Origin: Gemmobacter megaterium
GTDB taxonomy: Bacteria > Pseudomonadota > Alphaproteobacteria > Rhodobacterales > Rhodobacteraceae
Direction: 5' to 3'
DNA: 64,000 nucleotides
Assembly: GCF_900156815.1 (NCBI RefSeq)
Contig: NZ_FTOT01000001.1
Coordinates: forward strand, 248,001 to 312,000
Position 1 is the first letter of the stretch, and each line of letters starts with the position of its first letter. Below are positions 1 through 8,590 of this stretch, in pieces. The notes under the pieces are model-generated. The model worked only from the letters and a program-made list of their open reading frames with translations, was not told the origin of the DNA and ran no database searches. Made by a program: the position numbers and the translations under genes.

Positions 1-1271
1 GCATCGGGGCCGCGCTGACCGCAGATGCGCGGGTGGCGGGCGTGGCCTTTACCGGATCGACCGCCACGGCGCAGATCATCCGCCGCGCGCTGGCCAATGC
101 GGCCCCCGAGGCGGTGCTGATCGCTGAAACGGGCGGGTTGAATGCGATGGTGGTGGACAGCACCGCCCTGCCTGAACAGGCGGTGCGCGATATCGTCGGA
201 TCGGCCTTCCAGTCGGCCGGGCAGCGGTGTTCGGCGCTGCGGTGTCTGTATGTGCAGGAGGATATTGCCGACACGGTGCAGGACATGCTGCTGGGGGCCA
301 TGGAGGATCTGGCGATTGGCGATCCCTGGCATTTCGCCACCGATGTCGGGCCGGTGATTGACGCCGAGGCCGCAGGGGATATTCGCGCCCATATCGCCGC
401 CGCGCGGGCCGAGGGGCGTGTGGTCAAGGCGATGACCGTGCCGGAGGCAGGCCATTTCATCGGGCCCACGGTGATCCGGGTGGCCGGTATCGCGGATCTG
501 GACCGCGAGATCTTTGGGCCCGTGCTGCATCTGGCAACCTTCCGGGCGCAGGATCTGGATGCGGTGATAGATGCCGTGAATGCCTCTGGCTTTGGATTGA
601 CCTTCGGGCTGCACAGCCGGATCGACGACCGGGTCCAGCGCATTGTCGAGCGGATCCGGGTGGGCAATACCTATGTCAACCGCAACCAGATCGGGGCGGT
701 TGTGGGCAGCCAGCCCTTTGGCGGCGAGGGGCTGTCGGGCACGGGGCCAAAGGCGGGCGGGCCTGACTATCTGCATCGCTTCACCAAGGGCGATCTGCCG
801 CAGGCGGGGCAGTGGGACCGCGCGGCCGATCCGGCGCAGGTGCAGCTTGCGCTGGGTCGGGTGCAGGTGCCGCAAGCGGCGCTGACCAGTTGCGATCTGC
901 CTGGGCCAACGGGCGAATCCAACCGGCTGACCACCCATGCGCGCGGCCCGATCCTGTGCCTTGGCCCTGGGGCAGAGGCGGTGGCGGCCCAGGCGGCGGC
1001 CGTGCGGGGCGCAGGCGGCGTTGCGATCGAGGTGCAGGGCAGGCTGGAGCCTCGGGCGCTGACGGCGCTGCATGGCTTTGCGGCGGCGGTCTGGTGGGGC
1101 GATGGGGCCACGGCACAGGCGTTGCAACAGGCGCTGGCCGCGCGAACCGGGCCGATCCTGCCGCTGATCCGCGAACAGCCAGATGCAAGCTGGGTGCGGC
1201 TGGAACGGCATGTCTGCATCGACACCACGGCATCGGGCGGTAATGCCCAGTTGCTGGCGGCATCGGGCTGA
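1..1271 (+). CDS. putA: PutA C-terminal part: L-glutamate gamma-semialdehyde dehydrogenase domain (5' end outside window)
   Basis: This is the tail of the bifunctional proline dehydrogenase / glutamate-semialdehyde dehydrogenase that degrades proline to glutamate. The reading frame is open from the first base (frame starting at base 3), so the gene begins outside the window and the GTG at 33 is not its start. The aldehyde dehydrogenase core is clear: TGST near the cofactor site, ETGG, the catalytic-cysteine region AGQRCSALR, the EIFGPVLH segment, and the PFGGEGLSGTGPKAGG loop. About 140 residues follow that loop, as expected for the C-terminal region of long PutA proteins. The proline dehydrogenase domain is not visible here. 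Confidence 0.93.
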   Translation, partial: IGAALTADARVAGVAFTGSTATAQIIRRALANAAPEAVLIAETGGLNAMVVDSTALPEQAVRDIVGSAFQSAGQRCSALRCLYVQEDIADTVQDMLLGAMEDLAIGDPWHFATDVGPVIDAEAAGDIRAHIAAARAEGRVVKAMTVPEAGHFIGPTVIRVAGIADLDREIFGPVLHLATFRAQDLDAVIDAVNASGFGLTFGLHSRIDDRVQRIVERIRVGNTYVNRNQIGAVVGSQPFGGEGLSGTGPKAGGPDYLHRFTKGDLPQAGQWDRAADPAQVQLALGRVQVPQAALTSCDLPGPTGESNRLTTHARGPILCLGPGAEAVAAQAAAVRGAGGVAIEVQGRLEPRALTALHGFAAAVWWGDGATAQALQQALAARTGPILPLIREQPDASWVRLERHVCIDTTASGGNAQLLAASG

Positions 1272-1282
1272 CCCGGCAAGGG

Positions 1283-1302
1283 GGGCGGCCAGCGTGCCGC
1301 CC
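1283..1302 (+). terminator. Possible stem-loop after putA
   Basis: A 7-bp perfect stem (GGGCGGC / GCCGCCC) with a 6-base loop lies 11 bases after the putA stop. It is followed by GCCGTCTT rather than a clean T-run, so it is only a weak candidate terminator. Confidence 0.3.
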
Positions 1303-1350
1303 GCCGTCTTGACGCTTGACGCCCAGAGCGGCACGGGGCAGCGTGGCCCC

Positions 1351-2097
1351 ATGTTTCCGATCCGCGATCACAACCCGTCTGGCCGCACGCCCTGGATCAC
1401 CTGGGCGCTTATGGCGATCAACATTGCCGTGTTTCTGGCAACCTGGCCGCTGTTGCCCAGCGAAGAGGCTGCTTTCGTGCTGTTCGACGCCTGGGGAATG
1501 GTGCCGGGCCGGATCAGCATGGGCCAGGACTGGCAGACCATCCTGACCTCGATGTTCCTTCATGCCGGGTGGATGCACATTGCGGGCAACATGCTGTTCC
1601 TGTGGATCTTTGGCGACAACATGGAAGATGCCTTTGGCCATTTCGGCTTTCTGGCATTCTATCTGGCCGCCGGGCTGGCGGCGGCGCTGATCCAGTTGGG
1701 CGCCGATCCCTGGTCGCCCATTCCGATGGTGGGCGCCTCGGGGGCGATTGCCGGGGTGCTGGGGGGCTATCTGTTGATGTTCCCGCGCGCCAGGGTGGAT
1801 ATCCTGGTGATCATCATCATCTTTTTCCGCATCTTTCCGGTGCCGGCCTGGATCATGCTGGGGCTGTGGTTCGCCTTTCAGCTTGTCGGCGGGTTTTCCG
1901 CCCCCTCGGACGAGGGGGGCGTGGCCTATTGGGCCCATGCGGGGGGCTTTGTCGCCGGGGTGGTGATGACGGTTCCGCTCTGGCTGCGCCGCGGCGGACC
2001 GGCGTTCTGGAGCCGGACCCATGGCCTGCCACCCCACCCGGAGGCGGAATACGAGATCGGACCGTCGCGGATTCCGGTGGTGCGTCGGCGGCGCTGA
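1351..2097 (+). CDS. Rhomboid-family intramembrane serine protease
   Basis: This is a polytopic inner-membrane protease that cleaves transmembrane substrates within the bilayer. The 248-residue product carries the rhomboid signatures: HAGWMHIAGNM at residues 71-81 (the conserved His and Asn region), the catalytic serine in GASG (Ser130) and the partner histidine in AHAGG (His196). About six hydrophobic helices are visible, and there is a short basic C-terminal tail. I chose the ATG at 1351 because the product then begins with the family-like MFPIRDHNP; the open frame continues upstream without a family-like N-terminus. It ends 3 bases from the stop of the convergent metF. The substrate is not predictable from sequence. 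Confidence 0.9.
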   Translation: MFPIRDHNPSGRTPWITWALMAINIAVFLATWPLLPSEEAAFVLFDAWGMVPGRISMGQDWQTILTSMFLHAGWMHIAGNMLFLWIFGDNMEDAFGHFGFLAFYLAAGLAAALIQLGADPWSPIPMVGASGAIAGVLGGYLLMFPRARVDILVIIIIFFRIFPVPAWIMLGLWFAFQLVGGFSAPSDEGGVAYWAHAGGFVAGVVMTVPLWLRRGGPAFWSRTHGLPPHPEAEYEIGPSRIPVVRRRR

Positions 2098-2100
2098 CGC

Positions 2101-2967
2101 TCAGGCCACCTTGACCAGATCGGGCTGCGCAGGAACGCCAAGCGCAAGGCACACATCGCGCGACAGATAGGGGCGGTTGAGGGTGTAGAAATGCAGATCC
2201 TCGACCCCTTCGGCCATCAGCTTGCGGCACAGTTCCACACACAGCTCGACCGACAGCGCATCGGCGCGGCCCTGGGCCTCGGCGGCGGCGAAACGCTCGT
2301 CCAGACCGGCAGGCACGGCGGTGCCACAGCGGGCGGCAAAGCGTTTGGTGCCCTCCCAGTTCTCGATCGGCAGGATGCCGGGAATGATGGGGCCGGTGAT
2401 CCCCTCGGCCACGCAGGCATCGCGGAAGCGCAGGAAGGTGTCCGCCTCGAAAAAGAACTGGGTGATGGCGCTGGACGCCCCGGCCTGGAACTTGCGCTTG
2501 AGCCAGCGCACATCGGCGGTGCTGTCGGCGGCATCGGGGTGCGGCTCGGGATAGGCGCCCACGCGCAGGGTGAACTTGCCGGTGGCGGCCAGCGCCTCGA
2601 TCAGCTCGACGGCATCGGCAAACCCTTCGGGATGCGGGGTGAACCGATCCGCCCCCTTGGGCGCATCGCCGCGCAGCGCCACGATTTCGCGCACCCCCGC
2701 CTCGGCATATTGCTGGGCGATTTCCAGGGTTTCGGTGCGGGTCGCATCCACACAGGTCAGGTGCGCGGCAACATTGAGGCCAAAGTTCTTGCCAATGGCC
2801 GTCACTGCCTCGTGCGTCAGTTTGCGGGTGGTGCCGCCCGCGCCATAGGTGACAGAGACAAAGCCGGGTTGCAGCGGTGCCAGCATCTGGACCGTTTCCC
2901 ACAGCTTGAACGAGGCTTCCAGCGAGCGGGGCGGGAAGAATTCGAACGAAATGCGCGGGGCGGTCAT
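2101..2967 (-). CDS. metF: 5,10-methylenetetrahydrofolate reductase
   Basis: MetF reduces 5,10-methylene-THF to 5-methyl-THF with a flavin, supplying the methyl group for methionine synthesis. The 288-residue product has the family length and motifs: ISFEFFPPRS at the N-terminus with the catalytic Glu, FVSVTYGAGGT, LRGD near residue 140, and the C-terminal EGVEDLHFYTLNR. It is divergent from a MetR-type regulator gene 90 bases away, the classic arrangement in which MetR controls metF. The 3' end abuts the rhomboid gene tail to tail. Confidence 0.95.
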   Translation of the reverse strand: MTAPRISFEFFPPRSLEASFKLWETVQMLAPLQPGFVSVTYGAGGTTRKLTHEAVTAIGKNFGLNVAAHLTCVDATRTETLEIAQQYAEAGVREIVALRGDAPKGADRFTPHPEGFADAVELIEALAATGKFTLRVGAYPEPHPDAADSTADVRWLKRKFQAGASSAITQFFFEADTFLRFRDACVAEGITGPIIPGILPIENWEGTKRFAARCGTAVPAGLDERFAAAEAQGRADALSVELCVELCRKLMAEGVEDLHFYTLNRPYLSRDVCLALGVPAQPDLVKVA

Positions 2968-3011
2968 GGCGGCTCTCCTGTTGGTGGTCCCTTGTGCCAG
3001 AGTTCGGAACC

Positions 3012-3024
3012 TGCGACAAATTCA
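3012..3024. promoter_or_regulatory. Candidate MetR half-conserved site in the metF/metR intergenic region
   Basis: The 13-base stretch TGCG-N5-TTCA matches 6 of the 8 defined positions of the known MetR consensus TGAA-N5-TTCA. It lies between divergent metF and metR. This is a single weak match judged by eye. Confidence 0.3.
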
Positions 3025-3042
3025 TAATGTGCAAGATCAACA

Positions 3043-3055
3043 TGAGGCGAGCTCA
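3043..3055. promoter_or_regulatory. Candidate MetR-type operator overlapping the metR ribosome-binding site
   Basis: TGAG-N5-CTCA is a perfect dyad with the spacing of the MetR box (TGAA-N5-TTCA), differing symmetrically at one position of each arm. It ends 2 bases before the GTG start of metR and covers its GAGG ribosome-binding sequence, so binding there would suit autorepression. No experiment supports it. Confidence 0.4.
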
Positions 3056-3057
3056 AG

Positions 3058-3999
3058 GTGCATATCGAGCTGCGTCACCTGCGCACTGTCCGGGAAATCC
3101 ACCGGCAAGGTGGATTGGCCAGGGCGGCCGAGGTGCTGAATATAACCCAATCCGCGCTGAGCCACCAGATCAAGGGAATCGAGGATCAGGCCGGGGTCGA
3201 ATTGTTCGTGCGCCGGGCCAAGCCGATGCGCCTGTCGGCGGCGGGGCTGCGGATGCTGCGGCTGGCCGAGCGCGTGCTGCCCGAAATGGAGGCGCTGGAG
3301 GAAGAGTTCCGCGCCCTGCGCGAGGGCAAGTCGGGGCGGCTGCATATTGCCATCGAATGCCATGCCTGTTTCGACTGGCTGTTGCCCACGCTGTCGGCCT
3401 TTCGGCGCGCCTGGCCCGAGGTGGATGTGGACATCCGCCCTGGCCTGGCCTTCAACGCCCTGCCGGCACTGGCCCGCGAAGAAGTGGATGCGGTGATCTC
3501 GTCCGATCCCGAGGCGCTGGCAGGGGTCACGTTTCATCCGCTGTTCGACTATGAGCCCCGGCTGGTGGTGGCCGCTGCCAACCCGCTGGCCCAAAAGGCC
3601 GAAATCGTGCCCGAGGATCTGCGGGACCAGATCCTGATCACCTATCCGGTGGACCGCGCGCGGCTGGATGTGTTCACGCAACTGCTTGCCCCCGCCAAGG
3701 TCGAACCGCGCGGGGTGCGGCAGGTGGAACTGACGGCGGTGATCCTGATGCTCGTCGCCTCGGATCGCGGGGTGTCGGTGTTGCCCGACTGGGTGCTGCG
3801 TCAGGTCGAGGGCAACCCGGATTATGCCATCCTGCCGCTGGCCGGGCGACCGTCACGGCGCCTGTATGCCGCCGTGCGTGATACCGAGGCGGGATCGCCC
3901 TTCATGGCGCATTTCCTGCGCCTGGGCCGAACCGAGCCGGTACGGCTTGGGCTTGTGGCGGCGGCGGCACCGGGCACAGGAAGGGCTGGCCCGAGGTGA
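3058..3999 (+). CDS. metR: LysR-family transcriptional regulator, MetR type
   Basis: This is a LysR-type regulator of methionine biosynthesis. The helix-turn-helix spans roughly residues 1-60 (HLRTVREI, AAEVLNITQSALSHQIKGIE). The effector domain begins with HIAIECHACFDWLLP, which closely resembles MetR, whose co-inducer is homocysteine. Divergence from metF supports the assignment. The start is GTG at 3058 with GAGG about ten bases upstream. At 313 residues it has a short extra Ala/Gly-rich tail, and its last 98 bases overlap the convergent beta-helix gene. Confidence 0.88.
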   Translation: MHIELRHLRTVREIHRQGGLARAAEVLNITQSALSHQIKGIEDQAGVELFVRRAKPMRLSAAGLRMLRLAERVLPEMEALEEEFRALREGKSGRLHIAIECHACFDWLLPTLSAFRRAWPEVDVDIRPGLAFNALPALAREEVDAVISSDPEALAGVTFHPLFDYEPRLVVAAANPLAQKAEIVPEDLRDQILITYPVDRARLDVFTQLLAPAKVEPRGVRQVELTAVILMLVASDRGVSVLPDWVLRQVEGNPDYAILPLAGRPSRRLYAAVRDTEAGSPFMAHFLRLGRTEPVRLGLVAAAAPGTGRAGPR

Positions 4000-5302
4000 T
4001 CCTGGCCTCGCCGCTCAGGCGGCAATCGCCGCGTTTGTTGGAATGGACGCGGTTGCCCACCAGTCCGACGCGCATCGGCAGGATCTGGCCCTGTTCCTCG
4101 GTGTTGGGCGCCCGCTTGGACCCTTGCCAGTCATAGGCGCGCAGGCCGTGCTTGCCGTTGGCGGTGACGGTGTTGCCATCCAGAAACACCTGTTCCGAGG
4201 CCCGCAGGCGAATGCCGTCGGCGGCATTGTTGTGAAAGCGGTTGCCGATCACCGCCACGCGCGCGACTTCGTGCAATGTCAGCCCTTCGGTGCCGTTCAG
4301 AAAGCTGTCGTTGCCGATGATCAGCACGTCGTGGCACGCCTTGTCGAGAAAGATGCCCGCCTTCTTGTTGCCCGCGCTGACATTGTAACTGACCACGGTG
4401 TTGTGGATCCGCCGCGACAGGATGATGCCGTGGCTGTGCCGGGCGCCCAGCACGTAATTGCCATGGATCAGCATGTTGCGCGTATCGTCATGCGGGTCGA
4501 TGCCATAGACATGGCTTTCGGCGATATGGTTGTCGAGAATGTTGACCCCATCGGCATCGAAGCTGAAAAAGCCGAAATACACATCCAGCAGGCGGTTGCC
4601 GATCATATCGACCGAAGGGTGTTCGGTCACGATGCCGCTGCGCCCTTCGGTGCCGAAGGACAGGCCATAGGACATGGCGCCCTGATGGCCCAGATGATGC
4701 AGATCGGACCGCCGGATCAGCGTGTGGCTGGCGGCAAAGGCGGCGAGATGGGGCCGAAAGGCTGCCCCCTTGTCATCGGTGGCGGCGGGTGTGTCGCTGG
4801 ACAGATGCCAGGCCCGCAGCGTCGCATCCGAGATGATCAGTTGCCCCCAGGACAACAGCGCCGCGCCTTCGTCCTGGCCAAGCCGCAGGTCAATGCCGTC
4901 GATCACCAGCGTTGTGCCGCGACCGACCACCAGCGGCGCCGACAGGATGCAGCGCGATCCGTCGCAGTCGAGCCAGCCGGGATCGGGCAGGGCAGCGGCC
5001 ACCGAGGCGAGATCAAAGCTGCCGCCCTCCAGCACGATGGCCTGTCCGCGCCAGCGGGCGGGCGGTTGGGGCAGGCGGCGGTACATGCCCCCCAGGGTGG
5101 GCATCCCGGCCACGGGGCGCAACGCGACCTTTCCGGGTGCCGGCGCGGGCGGGGCCGTGTCGTGCAGACGGGCGCGCAACTGGTCGAGTTCGACCGGGCC
5201 GGGCATGGTCGGAATCGTTCCGGGGCTGGTCTGGGCAGGGCCAGCCAGCACACTGAGGGTGGTCAGGGCAAGAGCAGCCCGGCGGAGCATGTGCGTGTCC
5301 AT
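3902..5302 (-). CDS. Secreted right-handed beta-helix protein with DPHD motif (mannuronan C5-epimerase-like)
   Basis: The 466-residue product begins with an export signal (basic MLRRAA, a hydrophobic stretch, cleavage near AGPAQT). A long run of short repeats containing N-x-(I/V)-x-x-N follows, as in NosD/CASH parallel beta-helices. At residues 269-272 it carries DPHD in the context YGIDPHDDT. In alginate C5-epimerases such as AlgG, DPHD supplies catalytic residues that convert mannuronate to guluronate. No other alginate gene is visible nearby, so the true substrate is open. I chose the ATG at 5302 because the signal peptide starts there; a second ATG is at 5290. The 3' end overlaps convergent metR by 98 bases. 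Confidence 0.72.
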   Translation of the reverse strand: MDTHMLRRAALALTTLSVLAGPAQTSPGTIPTMPGPVELDQLRARLHDTAPPAPAPGKVALRPVAGMPTLGGMYRRLPQPPARWRGQAIVLEGGSFDLASVAAALPDPGWLDCDGSRCILSAPLVVGRGTTLVIDGIDLRLGQDEGAALLSWGQLIISDATLRAWHLSSDTPAATDDKGAAFRPHLAAFAASHTLIRRSDLHHLGHQGAMSYGLSFGTEGRSGIVTEHPSVDMIGNRLLDVYFGFFSFDADGVNILDNHIAESHVYGIDPHDDTRNMLIHGNYVLGARHSHGIILSRRIHNTVVSYNVSAGNKKAGIFLDKACHDVLIIGNDSFLNGTEGLTLHEVARVAVIGNRFHNNAADGIRLRASEQVFLDGNTVTANGKHGLRAYDWQGSKRAPNTEEQGQILPMRVGLVGNRVHSNKRGDCRLSGEARITSGQPFLCPVPPPPQAQAVPARFGPGAGNAP

Positions 5303-5458
5303 CGTCGCATGGGTGTCGGCGCCGAGTCTGGGCAGGCAATATGGCTGGGTGATGGCACGGGCGGGGCGGGAAAAGGAGGCGACCGGCCCCCGTTGCGCCT
5401 GCACTCAATTCGCCCCCTAGGATAGTTCGATCAAATCGCAAAAGGGGGGCGTCGTGGA

Positions 5459-5490
5459 CCTCCGGGGGCACGGCAGGATGGCCCCGGAGG
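5459..5490 (-). terminator. Stem-loop downstream of the 5'-nucleotidase gene
   Basis: A perfect 9-bp stem (CCTCCGGGG / CCCCGGAGG) with a 14-base loop lies just after the nucleotidase stop codon. On the minus strand a short T-run (TTTT) occurs only 10-15 bases further on, so termination here is plausible but not textbook. Confidence 0.45.
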
Positions 5491-5506
5491 ATTGGCGCGA
5501 TGCGGA

Positions 5507-7105
5507 CTACTTGCGGGTGATCCGGCCATCCAGCGCCGGGGTATAGGGGCCGGTCTTTGCCATGTACTCTGCCACCACATCGGCCAGATCGGGGCCGAAG
5601 TCATAGGCGTTCATCGCTTCGGCGGCAAACATCCGGTACCCGTCGCCGCCACGGCGCATGTAGTCGTTGGTGGCGACGCTGTAGGTGGCTTCGGGGTCGA
5701 TCGGCACCCAGGCGTCACCCTCCCGCACCATGACGTCCGACACGCGGCTGCCAGCGGGCAGGGCGGGATCGAACGTATAGGTCATGCCCGCGACCTGGGC
5801 AAAGCGGCCTGCGCCGTCCTCGACCTGGCCTGCACCGTTTTCCAGGGCCTTGATCAGGGTCGAGCCCTTGGCTTGGAAAGTGGCGAGGGTGTTCTGGAAC
5901 GGTAGCACCGCCAGCACGCTGCCCATGCTGACCTGGCCCGCCTGGATCGAGGCGCGCAGGCCGCCGCCGTTCTGGATGGCGATGGTCACGCCCTGATCCT
6001 TGACCCGGTCGAGCATCGCCTCGGCGACCAGATTGCCCATGGTGCATTCCTGCTGCCGGCAGGTTTCGCGTCCGCCGTCGATGTCGGCGGTGGCCTCGGC
6101 GACGATCCGGGTCTTCAGTTCTTCGATGGGGCCAGCCAGTTCCTTGACGCGGGCCTCGATGTCGGCGTTCGGCGCGACCGAGGCGTCCAGCAGGATGGCG
6201 TCGCCTTCGGCGAATTTCAGCGCGCCGTCATCGCCAAAGGTCAGCACCAGATGGCCGACATACTTGCCATAGGCATAGGCCGTCACCACCGGGACAGAGC
6301 TGTTGCCCTGTTCCACCCAGGTGGGATAGGCGCCCTGGCGTTTGGGATCGCTGGCCGACAGGAAGGTGTGCGAATGCCCGCCGATCACCGCGTCCAGGCC
6401 GGGAACGCTGGCGGCGATTTCCTGATCCCGTGTAAAGCCGACATGGGTCAGGGCGATGATCTTGCTCACGCCCTGGCCTTCGAGTTCGGCGACCTGGGCC
6501 CGGAGGCTTTCAATCTCGTCCTGAAAGATCACATCAGGGCCCGGCGAGGAGGTATCGACCGTATCGGTCGCCAGGGCCGAGACAAAGCCCACCTTCTGGC
6601 CGCCGACATCCAGCACCGCTGTCCGGCCAACCTTGTCTTTCAGCATCGCGGATTGCGACAGGTCGAGGTTGCCCGAGATCACCGGAAACTTGACGCCGTT
6701 GACAAGCTTGGCCAGCCCTTCGTTGCCATCGTCGAATTCGTGGTTGCCCACCGCCATCAGGTCAAACCCGATGCGGTTCATCATCTCGATTTCCGCATCG
6801 CCCTTGTAGGTGGTGTAGAACAGGCTGCCCTGATACTGGTCGCCGGAATCCACGACGATCACGTTTTCGCCTGCGGCTTTCAGGCTGTCACGCAGTTCGT
6901 TGATCTTGGTGAACAGCCGGGCTGCGCCGCCGAAGCATTTGTTTTCTTCGACATCCTTTCCGGCACAGGTGGAATCGAAGCGGTTGATCGCCTCGATCCG
7001 GCTATGGAAATCGTTGATGTGCAGCACATGCAGCGTGTAATCCGCCGAGGCCGCGCCTGCCGAGAGGGCGAGGGCCGCAGCCGAGATCAGGAATCGGGCT
7101 GTCAT
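5507..7105 (-). CDS. Periplasmic bifunctional metallophosphatase / 5'-nucleotidase
   Basis: This enzyme dephosphorylates nucleotides in the periplasm using a two-metal centre. The 532-residue product starts with a signal peptide (MTARFLISAAALALSAGAASA). The calcineurin-like metallophosphatase domain follows, with HINDFHSR, DSGDQYQGS, GNHEFDDG and GGHSHTF. The C-terminal nucleotide-binding domain is marked by QNGGGLRASI and TNDYMRRGGDGY. Family length is normal. I chose the ATG at 7105 because it gives a perfect signal peptide; the open frame extends 19 codons further upstream. The exact substrate (UshA-like, or an NAD- or UDP-sugar-type hydrolase) is not determined. Confidence 0.9.
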   Translation of the reverse strand: MTARFLISAAALALSAGAASADYTLHVLHINDFHSRIEAINRFDSTCAGKDVEENKCFGGAARLFTKINELRDSLKAAGENVIVVDSGDQYQGSLFYTTYKGDAEIEMMNRIGFDLMAVGNHEFDDGNEGLAKLVNGVKFPVISGNLDLSQSAMLKDKVGRTAVLDVGGQKVGFVSALATDTVDTSSPGPDVIFQDEIESLRAQVAELEGQGVSKIIALTHVGFTRDQEIAASVPGLDAVIGGHSHTFLSASDPKRQGAYPTWVEQGNSSVPVVTAYAYGKYVGHLVLTFGDDGALKFAEGDAILLDASVAPNADIEARVKELAGPIEELKTRIVAEATADIDGGRETCRQQECTMGNLVAEAMLDRVKDQGVTIAIQNGGGLRASIQAGQVSMGSVLAVLPFQNTLATFQAKGSTLIKALENGAGQVEDGAGRFAQVAGMTYTFDPALPAGSRVSDVMVREGDAWVPIDPEATYSVATNDYMRRGGDGYRMFAAEAMNAYDFGPDLADVVAEYMAKTGPYTPALDGRITRK

Positions 7106-7303
7106 GGGAAATCTCCTGTTGTGATCTGCATTCACTTTGCGACCAGCAAGGCCGCCTGTCAAAGGCCCTTGGCGTCAGACAGGTATGGCAGACTGCCGGG
7201 CCGCGATGACAGGGCGATGACGCCCGCATTCCTGGCAGAGTGCATTGCACGGGGCTGGCCAAGCGGCTAAAGCCGCTGGGAGCATTGAATGACGGAGCTT
7301 CTC

Positions 7304-8590
7304 ATGTCTGCCCCCCTGCGCCTTGGCATTGCCGGACTTGGAACCGTTGGAACAGGTGTCATCCGCCTGATCCAGACCGAGGCGGAGATGATTGCCATCC
7401 GGGCGGGCCGGGCCGTTCAGGTCGTGGCAGTGTCCGCCCGCGACCGCAGCAAGCCCCGCGATGTCGATCTGTCGGGATATGCCTGGGAGGACGATCCCGT
7501 CCGGCTGGCACAGCGGGCCGATGTGGATGTGTTCGTCGAACTGATGGGGGGCGATTCCGGCCCGGCCAAGGCGGCGACCGAGGCGGCGATCGCGGCTGGC
7601 AAGGATGTGGTGACGGCGAACAAGGCGTTGTTGGCCCATCACGGACAGGCGCTGGCCGAGGCCGCCGAGGCCGCAGGGCGGGTGATCCGGTTCGAGGCGG
7701 CGGTGGCTGGCGGCATTCCGGTGATCAAGGCATTGACCGAAGGGTTGGCGGCCAACCGGATCACGCGGGTCATGGGTGTGATGAACGGCACCTGCAACTA
7801 TATCCTGACCCGGATGGAATCCGCAGGCTTGCCCTATGAAACGGTGTTCGAGGAAGCGCGCGCGCTGGGGTATCTGGAGGCGGACCCCAGCCTTGACGTT
7901 GACGGGATCGACGCGGGGCACAAGCTGTCGCTGCTGTCGGCGATCGCGTTTGGCACCAGGGTGTTCTTTGATGCGGTGGAGTTGGAAGGTATCGGGCGCA
8001 TCGACATTGCCGATATTCGCCATGCTGCCGAACTGGGCTACCGGATCAAGCTGCTTGGCGTGGCGCAGATGACCGGGCGCGGGCTGGAACAGCGCATGTC
8101 GCCCTGTCTGGTGCCGGTGAACAGTCCGCTGGGCCAGTTGCAGGGCGGCACCAACATGGTGGTGATCGAAGGCGCTGCGGTGGGGCAGATCGTCCTGCGC
8201 GGCGCCGGGGCGGGCGAGGGGCCGACGGCCAGCGCGGTGATGGGCGATGTGATCGATCTGGCGCGCGGGATCCGCATTCCGGTCTTTGGCCAGCCCGCCG
8301 TTTCGCTGGCCGATCCGGTGGCGGCGGCTGTGGCGGCGCCCGCGCCGTTCTATCTGCGCATGACATTGCAGGACAAACCCGGCGCCCTTGCCAAGGTGGC
8401 GACCATTCTGGGCGAGGCGGGCGTGTCCATCGACCGGATGCGCCAGCGCGGCCATGATGAGGAAACCGCCCCCGTGCTGATCGTGACGCATCGCTGCACC
8501 CGTGATGCGCTGGATCACGCGCTGGCGCGGCTGCCGGCCACCGGCGTGGTGGTGGGAGAGCCGGTGGCGATGCGGATCGAGGCAGTCTGA
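7304..8590 (+). CDS. hom: Homoserine dehydrogenase
   Basis: Hom reduces aspartate-4-semialdehyde to homoserine, the branch point to threonine, methionine and isoleucine. The product has an N-terminal Rossmann fold (GIAGLGTVGTGVI), the catalytic centre (TANKALLAHHG, GIPVIKALTEG, MNGTCNYIL, EADPSLDVDGIDAGHK) and a C-terminal ACT domain (PGALAKVATILGEAGVSI) that usually senses threonine. I favour the ATG at 7304 (428 residues), with GGAG 7 bases upstream and the family N-terminus MSAPLRLGIAG; an in-frame ATG at 7289 would add five residues. A 6-bp stem (AGCGGC/GCCGCT) just upstream at 7262-7277 could affect translation, but I see no clear leader peptide. Confidence 0.94.
   Translation: MSAPLRLGIAGLGTVGTGVIRLIQTEAEMIAIRAGRAVQVVAVSARDRSKPRDVDLSGYAWEDDPVRLAQRADVDVFVELMGGDSGPAKAATEAAIAAGKDVVTANKALLAHHGQALAEAAEAAGRVIRFEAAVAGGIPVIKALTEGLAANRITRVMGVMNGTCNYILTRMESAGLPYETVFEEARALGYLEADPSLDVDGIDAGHKLSLLSAIAFGTRVFFDAVELEGIGRIDIADIRHAAELGYRIKLLGVAQMTGRGLEQRMSPCLVPVNSPLGQLQGGTNMVVIEGAAVGQIVLRGAGAGEGPTASAVMGDVIDLARGIRIPVFGQPAVSLADPVAAAVAAPAPFYLRMTLQDKPGALAKVATILGEAGVSIDRMRQRGHDEETAPVLIVTHRCTRDALDHALARLPATGVVVGEPVAMRIEAV

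Noticed and set aside
3824-5425. Long plus-strand open frame (533 codons) opposite the beta-helix gene
   Set aside because: It has no family motif or signal and is GC-driven antisense to a gene with a clear signal peptide and repeats.
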